From assembly GCF_009905375.1 (NCBI RefSeq), contig NC_133653.1:57114673-57178672 (forward strand): a stretch of DNA of 64,000 nucleotides, given 5' to 3'. This DNA is from Apium graveolens. Its lineage: Eukaryota > Streptophyta > Magnoliopsida > Apiales > Apiaceae. Positions 37,703 through 50,002 of this stretch are shown here, one piece after another; the first letter of the stretch is position 1; every line of letters begins with the position of its first letter. The position numbers and the translations under genes are program-made. The notes under the pieces are model-generated. The model was not told where the DNA came from. It did no database searches and was given only the letters and a program-made list of their open reading frames with translations.

Positions 37703-38430
37703 GAGAAAAATTGAGAATTAAGGTTGCCTGTAAGGTGTTTGATAAAATGTCTGTATGAAAACCAACGTCAGGAGATGAGAGAGCGTAAAAGTAAAGAAAG
37801 AGAGATAAAGTGTAAAAGTAAATAAAAAATTGTATAATCTTCTCTCTCTCTTACTTATACATGGTTAAAAAAATAACCGTTGGACGCCTGTCAGACATGC
37901 AGCAATAATGAATAGTTAATGGATACGGGAAAACAGTAATCATTACTTATCACATGCAGTTTTTCAAGGAAAAAAACCGTTCCACTTACCAAGTAATCCC
38001 ATTAATTGAGGTAAGTCAGTTTTAATTCAAAATTTAAACTGTTCCCACTTAATTAATCATTTTCACTGCAAAACCAATATTCTGTAAAAATATTCAAGTG
38101 TGAGAATGACCAAAAAAAATAAATCAAGTAAACAATTACTGACATTTCAGAATCAGAACTTAATTTAAATCAGCAATTAAAATGGTCATCAGAATATGGA
38201 TATATCAGGATTTAAAAATACAGTAGTATTGTAAACATCTCAGAGACAAAATCTTGCAAAAATATAAAATTCCATTAATATATTAAGATAATACATTCAT
38301 GAAATTGAAATTTACATCAGAACATTACAAGACTGTCCTAAGCTACTAAACCTAGCATCAACAGCTTTTGTCCTTGGCTAAGAAGCCGGACAAAGCTGAC
38401 GATGAAAAAAAACAGGAAGAAGAAAACAAA
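37703..38430 (-). other. Spacer inside Copia element 2
   Basis: AT-rich sequence between the small ORF and the long extra frame. I see no coding potential. It may contain the 5' leader of an internal transcript for the extra frame. Confidence 0.4.
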
Positions 38431-38700
38431 TTATTTCTTCTTCCGACGCTCTACAAAAAGAATAGCGAGTCGAATGATTCGCTCTTGTTGGCGGAGAGCT
38501 TCCACCCTTTCTTCTTCCAATCGCTCCAGATGGCGATGGTAGTCCATGTAAAAGAACAGGAGGTGTGTGAGAACCTCCCGGGGAACCGAGTCCCAAATCT
38601 CATCAGGAATGACAGTTACGTGCCATTCCTGCTGCCAGTCCTCACAGCTCAACTCCATGTTGAAGGTCTCATAATTTAAAAACATATTGTAGTTAACCAT
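38431..38700 (-). CDS. Small hypothetical ORF in Copia element 2 (about 89 codons)
   Basis: The ATG at 38700 starts MVNYNMFLNYETFNMELSCE. The frame continues without stops to KKK at 38431. The C-terminal half is rich in Glu, Arg and Leu (HRHLERLEEERVEALRQQER) and probably forms an amphipathic or coiled helix. It lies between RNase H and the long extra frame, in the same sense. A longer frame upstream would need a non-ATG start. I do not recognise the family. Its intactness beside a heavily broken pol is notable but could be chance for such a short frame. Confidence 0.4.
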   Translation of the reverse strand: MVNYNMFLNYETFNMELSCEDWQQEWHVTVIPDEIWDSVPREVLTHLLFFYMDYHRHLERLEEERVEALRQQERIIRLAILFVERRKKK

Positions 38701-38829
38701 GATTGTGTTGGTATGAAGGAAAAGTGAGTGAGTATGTGAGAAAAGAAATGATGTGTGGGCTGATGTGAGGTGATGGTTTATATAGGAAATAGAATGCCAG
38801 GAGACGCGAGGATAATTTAATGTGGACAA

Positions 38830-40132
38830 GTAGAAATAATTCTACCTCGTCTCCCTAGACTGGGAAGAAGAAAAACAGTCATTGGAAGTGTAAAACAGGG
38901 TTTAATGCGCACAAGAAACAAGTAAAAATTACTGTGCATGTACGTGTTCCACTAACCCTAATTATATTGACTGTTAATATTCTACCCAAACATATTCTGA
39001 ATTAAAATAAGACTGTTGCAGCTTTTAACCACAAATAAGTCAAGTAAAGAATCAGAATTTAATATCAGCACTTAGACTTATATCAGAACTTAACAGTCAT
39101 CAGAACATGATTTCTTAACTCAAAAAGTGAATGCCTATCTCCGTAATTCTTCACACAAATGCTGATGTTGATTTTTCAGAACTTAATCATCAGAACTTCC
39201 ATTAGAACTTTTCCTCAGAATTTATGCAATTTGACACATAAACGGTTCATCTAAAACAACATTGAACGCCACATTAATTTTCATCATTCATATGGAGTGT
39301 AAGTGTGTGCATTAAGCCAAATATCAGACAAAAAGTAAAGTCTGATTCACTTCAGTACATCTTAGAAATAAGGCATAACTAAGAACTTTACTTAAAATCA
39401 GTCATTATTTTGAGGCCTACTTTTGAATGAGTTCATGCATGAGTCCACCTCAACTGTTATTGTGCTTATTTTATGCATCTTTTGAAATTCCATTTTACAG
39501 TGGCTTCTCAGTGTAAGTGAGTTACGACTGCTTATCAGAATTTATACTATTATCAGAGTATTTCTCCAGTAATCATAGAGTGTGAAAGTCACCAAGAAAA
39601 ATATTTATTTTTGCTTTTTCTGATGCATATTACTTAATACCAGCAATGCACTTGGGTCGTCCCTTCCACATTTTTACTCTAGATCTCAAAGGAGTACCTG
39701 ATTTTTATTCCTTGTTTCTTTTCATTTTTCTTTTGATAATTGAGGTTTATCAGCACTTAGTACATTCAACAGATTTACTAACATCAGAACTTAACAGATG
39801 AGAAATATTATTCTAGTTTTTGACTTAGTAATAAGATAGACAAAGTAAACTTAACTAAGCTCAATATCAGAATTTGCTTGTGTCAATAGATTTCCACATA
39901 AATAATTACTTCTAACATGGGATCTCTAGTATGTTAAAGACTACTAGGCAGCATCTAGCACAGTTATCCTCATTAGATAGAATAGTCACATAAACAGTCA
40001 ATTCACTATCAGAGTTTAGAAATTCACATCAAACAACAATCAATATTTAAGCAATTTTCAATTAAGCACAGAATACACAAAGAGAGTAATTTCTGTAAAT
40101 ACTGATCATAAGCCTGATGCATCAGAACAAAA
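38830..40132 (-). other. Non-coding spacer after RNase H in Copia element 2
   Basis: About 1.3 kb without a supportable ORF, between pol and the small ORF. It is rich in CAGAACTTA/TCAGAACTT words, which recur throughout this element. Confidence 0.5.
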
Positions 40133-43100
40133 CTAAGCAGATTTAGTGAAAGAACCTGAAACCATTCCAAGTTCATTTACCAATCTTGTAAAAGTAGCTT
40201 CATATAGTGATTTTGTGAAGATATCTGCTAGTTGTTGATCTGTTGGAACAAAGTGCAATTCCACTGTACCTTCATCCACATGTTCCCGTATGAAGTGGTA
40301 CCTAATGCTGATGTGTTTTGTCATTGAGTGTTGAACTGGATTACCTGTCATAGCAATAACACTTTGATTATCACAGTAAATAGGGATTTTAAAATATGTT
40401 AACCCATAATCCAGTAACTGATTCTTCATCCAAAGAATCTGTGCACAACAGCTTCCTGCAGCAATGTACTCTGCTTCTGCAGTTGATGTGGAAATTGAAT
40501 TTTGTTTCTTGCTAAACCAAGAAACCAATCTGCCTCCAAGAAATTGGCAGCTTCCACTTGTGTTTTTCCTGTCAATTTTGCAACCTGCAAAATCTGCATC
40601 TGAGTAACCTATTAGTTTGAAATCTGATTCTCTGGGATACCACAATCCCAGATCAGTTGTTCCCTTAAGATACTTGAAAATTCTTTTCACAGCTGTTAAG
40701 TGAGTTTCTCTTGGATCTGCTTGAAATCTTGCACAAAGACAGGTAGCATACATAATATCAGGTCTACTAGCAGTTAGATAGAGTAGAGAGCCAATCATAC
40801 CTCTGTAATCAATAATATGTACTGATTTACCAGTATCCTTATCCAGTTTTATTGCAGTGGCCATGGGAGTGGATGTACTTGAACAATCTTGCATTCCAAA
40901 TTTCTTCAACAAATTTCTAGTGTACTTGGTTTGACAAATAAAGGTGCCTTCTTCATTCTGCTTGACTTGAAGGCCCAGAAAATAGCTAAGTTCCCCCACC
41001 ATACTCATTTGATATCTTGACTGCATCAGTTTGGCAAACTTCTTGCAAAGTCTGTCATTTATAGAACCAAAGATGATATCATCAACATATATCTGAACCA
41101 GAAGTAAGTCCTTTCCATGGTTGAGGAAGAACAGTGTTTTGTCTATAGTTCCTCTGTTAAAACCACTTTCCAGAAGAAACTGAGCTAAAGTCTCATACCA
41201 TGCTCTTGAAGCTTGCTTAAGGCCATAAAGTGCTTTATCAAGCCTGTAGACATGATCTGGATATTTGGAATCTACAAAGCCTGGAGGTTGTTCAACATAT
41301 ACTTCCTCCTCCAATTCTCCATTGAGAAAAGCACTTTTCACATCCATTTGAAATACAGTAAACTTTTTATGAGCAGCATAAGCCAAAAATATCCTTATGG
41401 CTTCCAATCTGGCAACTGGTACAAATGTTTCATCATAATCAATTCCCTCTTGTTGAGAATATCCTTTTACAACCAACCTTGCTTTATTCCTTGTAATTAT
41501 GCCATCACTGTCAGTTTTGTTTCTGAATACCCACTTTGTACCAACAACATATCTGTTCTTTGGTCTTGGCACTAGGGTCCAGACTTTGTTTCTTTCAAAT
41601 TCATTTAACTCTTCCTGCATTGCTTGCACCCAATCAGCATCTTGAAGAGCTTCTTCCACTTTCTTTGGTTCAGTCTAAGAAAGAAAAGAGTTGTAAAGAC
41701 ATTCACTTGAAGTAGCTGTTCTAGTTCTGACACCTGCATCAGGATTTCCAATGATTAAGTCAGGTGTATGTGATTTAGTCCACTTCCTTGCAGATGGAAG
41801 GTTTTCTCTAGAACTGGATGTTCCCCCAAGATCCATGCTATCTTCATCAACATTTTCTGATGCTCCCCCTGAAACTATGCTCTCTGAGTTGGATTCTTCA
41901 GTATTTAAATTTTCAGCACTATCAGAACTTGGCTTATCAGAACTTGACGAATCAGAACTTGAAGAGCCAGATGTTTGTTCTGATGCTTCTTGAGATGTGG
42001 TTGTATCTTGAGTAAGTTCCCCCTGCATAGGTGCATCTTCCTTTGGCGTAGTCACCACAGTTTCAATAACATCAGAGTTTAATCAATCAGAGTTTGCAGT
42101 ATCAGGATTTAGACTGTCAGGATTTTCAGTATCAGAATTTAAGTCTTCATTTTCAAATCTCAGTTGATCATGATCATTGAAATCTTCAAGTCCAGTAATC
42201 TTCTTATCATCAAAAGAGATATTGATAGATTCCATGACCACTCTTGTTCTCAAGTTATAGACTCTGAAGGCTTTTGTGGAAAGTGGATATCCAACAAAGA
42301 TTCCTTTATCAGCTTTTAGATCAAATTTGGATAACTGTTCAGGGTGAGTCTTAAGAACAAAACACTTGCATCCAAATACATGAAAATACTTCAGATTTGG
42401 CTTATTTTTCTTCACCATCTCATATGGTGTCTTTCCATGCTTGTTGATAAGTGTTGCATTCTGAGTAAAACAAGCAGTCTACACAGCTTCAGCCCAGAAA
42501 TAGGTTGGAAGCTTTGCTTCATCAAGCATAGTCCGTGCAGCTTCAATGAGAGTTCTATTCTTTCTTTCAACAACTCCATTTTGCTGTGGAGTTCCAGGAG
42601 CAGAGAATTCCTGCTTGATTCCATGGTCTTTGCAGAACTCTTCCATTATCAAATTCTTGAACTCGGTACCATTATCACTTCTTATTATCTTTACTGAATC
42701 TTTGACCAATTTATCCAGTTGCTTGACATGATCAATCAAGATAGATGCAGTTTCACTTTTTGTGTGCAAAAAATACACCCATGTGTATCTGGTGAACTCA
42801 TCCACTATGACCATAGCATATTTCTTCTTTGCAATAGACATGACATTTACTGGACCAAAAAGATCAACATGTAGTAGGTGATAAGGCTCAAGAATTGATG
42901 ATTCAGTCTTGCTCTTGAATGAGGATTTCCTTTGTTTAGCCTTCTGACAAGAATCACAAAGGCCATCAGGAGCAAATACTGACTTTGGCAGTCCTCTCAC
43001 AAGATCTTTCTTGACTAGTTCGTTTATATTGTTCAAATTTAAATGAGAGAGTTTCTTGTGCCAATTCCAGCTTTCTTCAATTGATGCTCTACTAATCAGA

Positions 43101-43483
43101 CAGACTATAGAACCATCAGTACTTGTTGAAAGCTTGGCTTCATAGATGTTACCATGCCTGTATCCTTTCAGAACAACTTTGCCTGTAGATTTACTTACAA
43201 CTTCACAGTGTTCTTCAAAGAAATCCACATGATAACCTCTGTCACATATTTGACTAACACTCAGCAGATTGTGTTTAAGTCCTGAGATCAGAGCTACTTC
43301 TTTAATGATGACATTCCCAAGACTGATATTGCCATATCCCAATGTTTTTCCAATGTTGCCATCTCCATAAGAAACATTTGGGCCAGCCTTCTCCACAAAG
43401 TCTGATAGCAGAGCTTTATTTCCAGTCATATGTCCTGAACATCCACTGTCCAGAACTAGGATGTTTTTCCTGTTGCCCTGCAA
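40133..43483 (-). pseudogene. Copia element 2 pol: protease, integrase, reverse transcriptase, RNase H
   Basis: All blocks share one frame but are separated by in-frame stops. Protease: LVLDSGCSGHMTG near 43460, with an intact DSG. Integrase: H-H-C-C finger (WHKKLSHLN ... LCDSCQKAK), catalytic residues in HVDLFGP, RSDNGTEF and NGVVERKNRT. A stop at 42479 precedes the C-terminal part (YFHVFGCKCFVLK, FVGYP). A Ser/Asp-rich linker with stops near 42083 and 41675 leads to reverse transcriptase with [13 protein letters not shown] and YVDDIIFGS. RNase H has YSDADFAG and [11 protein letters not shown] and ends at 40133. The domain order protease-integrase-RT-RNase H is diagnostic of Ty1/copia. The frame was kept open except for point stops, so decay is recent. 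Confidence 0.93.
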
Positions 43484-43516
43484 TCACAAAGACCACTAAT
43501 GATTAGTTTTAAGGAC

Positions 43517-45821
43517 CTAGACTTGCTTGGATCCTTTGGCCTTATCAAGTTTGTTAACATTTGCAGCGGATTTAGCATAAGAGTTTATGTTAACATTTTT
43601 CTTATCAGAATTTACACTATCAGACTTTGAATCAGAACTTACACTGGAAGGAACAATGCTAACTTTCTTTAAAGAAGGTTTTATTTGATAATAATCATAG
43701 TACAGACTATGATATTCCTTACAAGTATAAATGGAATGCCATAAACTACCACAATGAAAACAAGGATTTTGTGGCTTATATCTAACATACTGACTCTTAA
43801 CTCCTGACTCTGAAGGTAAGGAGTTTATATTCTTATTTTTCCTGCAAAAAGAAGCCAGATGGTTAGAACTTCCACAGTTATGACATGTTTTTCTAGGAGC
43901 ATCAGGAACAAGCTTATAATCATTGCTTTTATTCACACCTTCCTTTCCATTCCTATTTTTCCTAGGTGATTTTACCTTGTTTGCATTCTTAACATCTTTC
44001 AGCTTATGCTTAAGCTGCTTCTTTGTCATTAAACCTACGTTTACTGCAGTTGTCTTTTCCTGTTTTAGTTTGTCAGAAGTTAATTCCTTTTTAACTTCTG
44101 ATTTCTCAGTATCAAACTTTACAGCTACAAACTTAACAGGTTTTAACTTTGGTTTTTGTTTAACAACTATAGGCTTAATATCTACAGTTCCTTTATCATT
44201 CTTATCCTCTCCATAACCTAAGCCCTCTTTCCAGTTTTCACTGCTTAACAAATTCTGAGTTGTTTTGCCAGAGTTAGTCCAAGTCCTGATAATCTCTCTT
44301 TCCTTTTCTAACTCAGCTTTTAGAGACTCATTCATTTTAAGTAATTTATCCCTAACATAGAAAGCATCATCTCTATCTTTCTGAGTTTGATGGAACATGA
44401 CTAACTATTTTTATAAATAATCATTCCTCTTTTTGCAAGTAAGATTTTCAGAAGTTAATCTTTCACATGTTAAAGTTTGATCTCTATAGCTAATGAACAT
44501 GGTTTTAAGATATCTTCTCAACTCATTAATATCATCATTATGAAAGGCATAAGTAGTTTGAGGTACCTTTAACTCAGCAGCTTCAGAACTGCTTTCAGCA
44601 CTTGCCATATCAGCATTTGGCATCAAGGCATAATTCTCCTCACTTTCAGAATCTGAGGTGTCTGCCCAGCTTTTGTTCTTTGTGACAAGAGCCTTACTTT
44701 TGTCACACTTCACTTTCTTGCAATCAGGAGATATGTGGCTTTTCTCACCACAGTTGTAGCATTTGACATTTGTATAATCTCCTCTGTCAGACTTTCCTCC
44801 TTTGCCCTCAGATTTTCTGAAATTCTTCTTATCAGAACTTGCACCTTTCCTGGAAAACTTCTTTCCCTTCCTGAACTTCCTGTATGCAATCTTTGTAATT
44901 CCTTTCACCATAAGGGCACACAGCTTCATCATCTCTTCATCAGCATCCGTCTCAGGCAAGCTTTCAGATTCTGAGTCATCATCACTATCAGAACTTGATG
45001 ACTGTGAAGAGAGCTTTACCCTTGCCTTTCCTTGAGGTAGCTGCCTTGGGGGATTCTTCTTCAGCCTTAAGAGCAACTGTCCTTGACTTTCCTCCTTTCC
45101 TCTTGCTTCTTTGTTCCATCTCAAGTTCATGAGTCTTGAGCATCCTATAAATTTCATCAAGAGTCGTTTCATCAAGATTATAGTTGTCTCTTATTGTTGT
45201 TGCCTTCAAATCCCAGCTTTCAGGAAGAGCCAACAGGAATTTAAGGTTTGAATCTTCAAGATCATACTCCTTATCAACCAGTGACAAATCATTCAAGAGT
45301 TTGACAAATCTATCATATAAATCAGTCAATGACTCATTAGCTTTTGAATCAAAGTGTTCATACTCTTGAGTGAGTATTGTCTTCCTGTTCTTCTAAATCG
45401 TATCAGTTCCCTGACATCTTGTTTCCAAGGCATCCCATATCTCCTTTGCAGTCTTGCAGTTTATTACCCTGTTTGACATTACATTATCAATGGCACTATG
45501 CAGTAAGTGTCGTGCCTTAGCATCCTTAGCAATTGATGCGATATCTTCAGCAGTGTAGTCACTCTTCTCCTTTGGTACTGACTTTGATGTTTCACCTGCA
45601 ACTGCAACAGCGAGTTTGGTTGGTTTGTGAGGCCCTTCTTTGATTCTATCAAGATATTCTGGATCTGTAGCTTCCAGAAACATGGTCATCCTTACCTTCC
45701 ATATGGGATATTCAGATGGTCTCAATATGGGAACTCTAATAGCCTCATATCGGCTATGGATTTGTGTCTTTGGAGGTTCTTCAATTTTGGTGGGCTTAGT
45801 TGGAGTTTCTACTTCAGACAT
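43517..45821 (-). pseudogene. Copia element 2 gag (large, three zinc knuckles, broken)
   Basis: ATG at 45821 (MSEVETPTKPTKIEEPPKTQ) opens a gag with an EYPIWKVRM core. A stop at about 45390 interrupts it. Reading continues through SLTDLYDRFVKLLNDL. A frameshift at about 45010-45030 moves it into the pol frame. Knuckle 1 is CYNCGEKSHISPDC (near 44750). A long charged region with stops near 44411 follows. Knuckles 2 and 3 are CHNCGSSNHLASFC and CFHCGSLWHSIYTC (about 43840-43900 and 43720-43760). A stop at 43517 separates gag from protease. The layout matches the gag of Copia element 1 at 1-2060, including an MT.KQL motif before the later knuckles. Confidence 0.88.
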
Positions 45822-45863
45822 GATTGTTTTTGGATCTTAAACTGTTTGTGTGTTAACAGATAG

Positions 45864-45875
45864 GCTCTGATACCA
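45864..45875 (-). other. Primer-binding site of Copia element 2
   Basis: The minus-strand reading is TGGTATCAGAGC, complementary to initiator methionine tRNA, two bases from the LTR at 45878. Confidence 0.9.
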
Positions 45876-45877
45876 CT

Positions 45878-46533
45878 TGTTAGGTCACACACACTGTAGA
45901 GGGGGGTGAATACAGTGTATAGCACAATCAAATCGAACTCTAATAACTCAAGTAACAGAAGACAAACTTTATTCAAAACAATAAACTCTATTACAGTATG
46001 GAACTGTCCTCTCTCAGTGATGAACAAATATCACGAGAGCTGCTAGGGTTACAATGAATAATCTTCTCGATAATGATAACACTTATAGTGTAAACCTTAT
46101 GTCTGTGTTTATATACTACACAGTTACAAGATAATCGCTAATTGATATGGAATATAATTCTGCTTCCTAAAATATATCAATCAGATATCTTTTCTTCCAA
46201 GTATTCCATTCTTCACAGAATTCCTTCTTCATGCATATCTCTTTTTACGTTTGTCTAGATCTTCTCTTCCTGTAAATCAGCTGCCTTCCTTATCTGAATA
46301 TTTCCTTTAAGTCCTGATATTATCTTCTGATAAATATCTCCTGAACCTCAGAAGCAATTTGTTTAGCTTTACATCCGTCCCAGGGTATCATTTCTAATAC
46401 GTACTGATGACTTAAGTTCTGACTTCAGTATAAGTACTGATTTCAGTTAAGTACTTATTTGTCCTGTTTAAGTAAGATCTGAAAAACTAAACATAAATCA
46501 TATTAGACATGACATTATCAAATATATCTAACA
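45878..46533 (-). repeat. 5' LTR of Copia element 2
   Basis: 656 bp with the same ends as the left LTR. A minus-strand TATATAAA at 46108-46115 is the likely promoter TATA box. It carries an additional 48-bp segment (about 46348-46396). Confidence 0.95.
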
Positions 46534-46606
46534 TGCATTTATTTCAAAATATGGTGAGGGAATTCAAGAGGGCAGCACAAAAGGACTTGTTATGGAAGGC
46601 TACAAG

Positions 46607-49600
46607 TGTAATATGCAGGATATAACGTGTAATTATTTTTATCAAAGAATAATTATTATGTGATTATTATATGAATTTTTGTGAATTACTTGTTAATTGG
46701 CATATGTGTTTGGATGTTTAAATGTGGTAAAATTTGAGTATTTCAATTTTTATATGTCCAAAATAAAGTATAGATAATTTTGATATTTTCCTATTAATTT
46801 ATATGTTGTTATATGGTTTTATGAAGAATTTATGGATTTAATAAATTATTTTTCCGAGTAATTTTAAACTATTTTGTATAATCGAAAATCGTCCAACTTC
46901 AACCTTTTTACGTTTTTACAACCCGGAAGTCTCGGGAAAACTCCTTTCTAATATAATATGATTATTCCGAGCATTTTCCATATTTTGACTTTTTCGATCC
47001 GGAGTACGGTTTTACCCGTGCAGGTCCCGGCGTAAATTTTTCGATACAATATTCGTTACGGTAAATCGATAAAACCCGTATTTTCGAGAAACGAGATGTT
47101 TTGATTAAACTATTATATTATCTTCTCGTAATTCGTGTAACCAAAGCGATGGGACAAAGACCGTATTTACAAAATGCCTGGTTTTGATAATTATCCCAAA
47201 ACCGGTACCGAATTGGATCTGTTTTATCAATTAGATATTCTATTTTATATCCTCCAACGGGGTACCAATATTACATAAATATAAATATCCCTTACCGTAT
47301 TTTATTTTGTACGGATAATCATCATCAAACAGTAAAAATATATAAATTTCAGAGAAAAACCCTAAAAGTCATCGCGTTCTTGAGAATCAAACGGAGATTT
47401 GAGGGCATTATTGAAGTCGGATTTTTATGCTCTAGTAATCAAAACAAAGGTCTCGAGGAGTACTATCAAATTCCATAGCCTATTTCACTGCAGAATCATC
47501 TGGCATTTTTCTATAATTTTATTACTTTTTAAATTAAATTGGGTTTAAATTTGAATTTTTGATTTTGATGTTGTTTGTGTGATCTGATGCTTTCATGTTG
47601 TAGATAACTTGATTCTGGTCATTTTGGTATATCATATGTTGAATTTGGAGTTCAGTAACATATGGAAAATTGTGTTTGATTCTCGAATTATTAAAATTAG
47701 GGTTTATTGGAGTATGAATGTTCTTAATTGATTTTTGGGCATTTTTTATTCAAGGGTTATGAGTTGAATTCGTTTATATCATTAGATAGATCCTGAAACA
47801 AGCAATCGATGGGAATAAGTGGGTTAAAAAGAGGATAACGGGGAAGGCTTCGCCGGAGTTTCGAAGCTCGACCGGCGGCGAAACTTTGACCGGATTTTCC
47901 GGTCGAAATATGCAATTAATATTTAAATTAATTGATCAATTAAATAATTAATTATCAATTAAAATTAATTAATTAAATAATTCAGACTTATTTTTGAAGT
48001 AAAACTAATTTTCAGAATTAAAAATAATGATTTTTGGAATTTTAAATAATTAAAAACAATTTTATGAAAATAAAATAAACATAAATATAATTTTAGAAAT
48101 TTTGGAAACAGGAATATAACTTTTGCAAGTTTTTAAAATAGCAGAGATCGGATTGTAAGTTTTATCAAAGTACAGGGGAAAAGTGGTAAATTAACCACCT
48201 TCCCCGATGTCTCGTCGGCGGTCGCCATTAAAGGCGACCCCAAGCTTTCCGACGAGCTTCAGTACGGCCCAAAAACGCATGAAATTAACAGGGCTTGATC
48301 GTTTTGATGAGAGAAACACATTTGCAGAATTATTTCGAACAAACAGTGGTTAATTGATTTAATTAGTTATTAATTAATTTTAATTGATTATTTAATTAGA
48401 TTTAATTATTTTTTGATTTAAAAATTCTAAGAAACAGTTTCAAGCTTTAACATATTATTTTAAATTATGTCCAAGGCTCGATAATTATTATTAAATGATT
48501 TTAAAGTCAGATTCGGGTATTCGAATCCTGTTAATTATTTATAAAATGATTCGTTGACCCGTTTTAATTTCGAAAAATATTTAAAAATTCGTATTTAATA
48601 CCCGAAAAATTATTTTAACCCCGAATCTTCTTTGTAAAGTTATTTTTATCATATATCTTACTTGCTATGTGCTATAGTGTTTATTGTTTGGCGGTTTTTA
48701 TTGTAACTTTCAATCCGTACGTCGGATCTGGGTGAAACGATGGGTAGATAGAAACTTGTAACAAATAGAATAAAGTGAGACTGAGTATTGATAGATACTT
48801 GTAATGTCTAAACAGAGGAAGCGAGGAATAGAAAGGGAAAGCAGATAGTCAGTGAATGGAAACGATAGACGAGAGCAAGTGAAGTGAAAGCGGATTGAGA
48901 TAAGCCAAGTAATTCTTGAACCATCTTGATATGTATTTGAAATAGTTTTATTTTATATTGGAAGTGCTTTGGAGTAATTAACCATAAACCCTGATTCTAC
49001 TTATTGATCTTTGAGCCAGAAGCCTTATTCTTTGTAAATCATCGATTGTTGAATTCCCAGATACGAACCACAGACATACGATACAACTCCACAAATACAT
49101 ATAAACCATATACAGATCACTGAACTGGATTTTCTTAACATGCAAAACTTAATACCTTGTACATCAGAAGAATAATCCTTGTAACCAATAAATTCTTGTC
49201 CTTCTATTATCTGATTCTTTTACAGACTGGAAGCCAAATTCTTATATACACCTTTTTATACCCTTATGGTGTTATGAATCAACCTTATGATTTGAGATGA
49301 ATGTTGTTTATGATTCTGTTTATTGATTTACATTGTTTATTCTGTTATTGTTAAATAATTTGATTATTTTCTAAATGTTGACCAGATTCGTGATCATACC
49401 AGATTCGTGGTCGTATTAGGCCAATGTGTGCCTTGGATCTAGTATATAGAGTAGAGCTGCGTGCCTTGCTCGGGGTTAGTGCGTGTTTGATCAGCAGCCT
49501 AACCTTGGTTTTTAAAATAAAAGTGAATATCCAATTCTAATCATTGCTTAACAAGAAAATTGATACCTTAAATTATTTCATTTGATCATTATTTAATCTC

Positions 49601-50002
49601 GGTATTATCAATATGACTTGATGAGCTAGTTAGCTCACTCTTGCGAATCTGTTTATGTTCTTTTCCAGTTAAGAAGGAAACCATTGGTAGCGAGGATCCC
49701 CAGACAAGTGTGCGAGCTAGGATTCCAGGTTGAGACGGAATAAGCTAGCTGAAGACTTTTGTTTTAGTTTTGAGTTTGAAAGTTTGTAAGAATATTTTAT
49801 ATTCAGTTATAAGTTAAACTAGTTGGGATTTGGTACGGTTGTATTGTAATTAATGTTTTGGCATGTGTGCATACTTTAACCTGTTACGATCCGTGGTTGT
49901 GATAAGTAGGGTCATTACATATATTATTTTCATAAACAGTTTTATATATTGTGTGTGTGTTGTGAATCCCAAACTTCTAACCCGAGTTTGGAGGGCGTCA
50001 CA
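46607..50002 (+). mobile_element. LTR-only element A, second copy (solo LTR), 3.4 kb
   Basis: It starts TGTAATATGCAGGATATAAC, ends GTTTGGAGGGCGTCACA, and has a perfect 5-bp target duplication ACAAG (46602-46606 and 50003-50007). Its length is 3,396 bp. It aligns throughout with 3803-5205 plus 17671-19677. It contains AATTAATT-rich blocks (about 47910-48070), a TATA-like TATAAATAT near 47280, and no coding sequence. It lies only 73 bases from Copia element 2, in the same transposase exon. Confidence 0.85.

Larger units (their letters stand above)
33089..46533 (-). mobile_element. Copia element 2, 13.4 kb, with a large extra region after pol
   Basis: Both LTRs are present and a perfect TSD TGCAT sits at 33084-33088 and 46534-46538. 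On the minus strand the order is 5' LTR, primer site, gag with three knuckles, protease, integrase, reverse transcriptase and RNase H, then about 6.4 kb before the 3' LTR. That last region includes a small ORF and a long decayed reading frame. Copia elements are usually about 5 kb. The large gag and the extra 3' coding region recall Sirevirus-type elements, but the lineage is inferred. The LTRs differ by about 11 substitutions plus one 48-bp indel. Confidence 0.93.
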
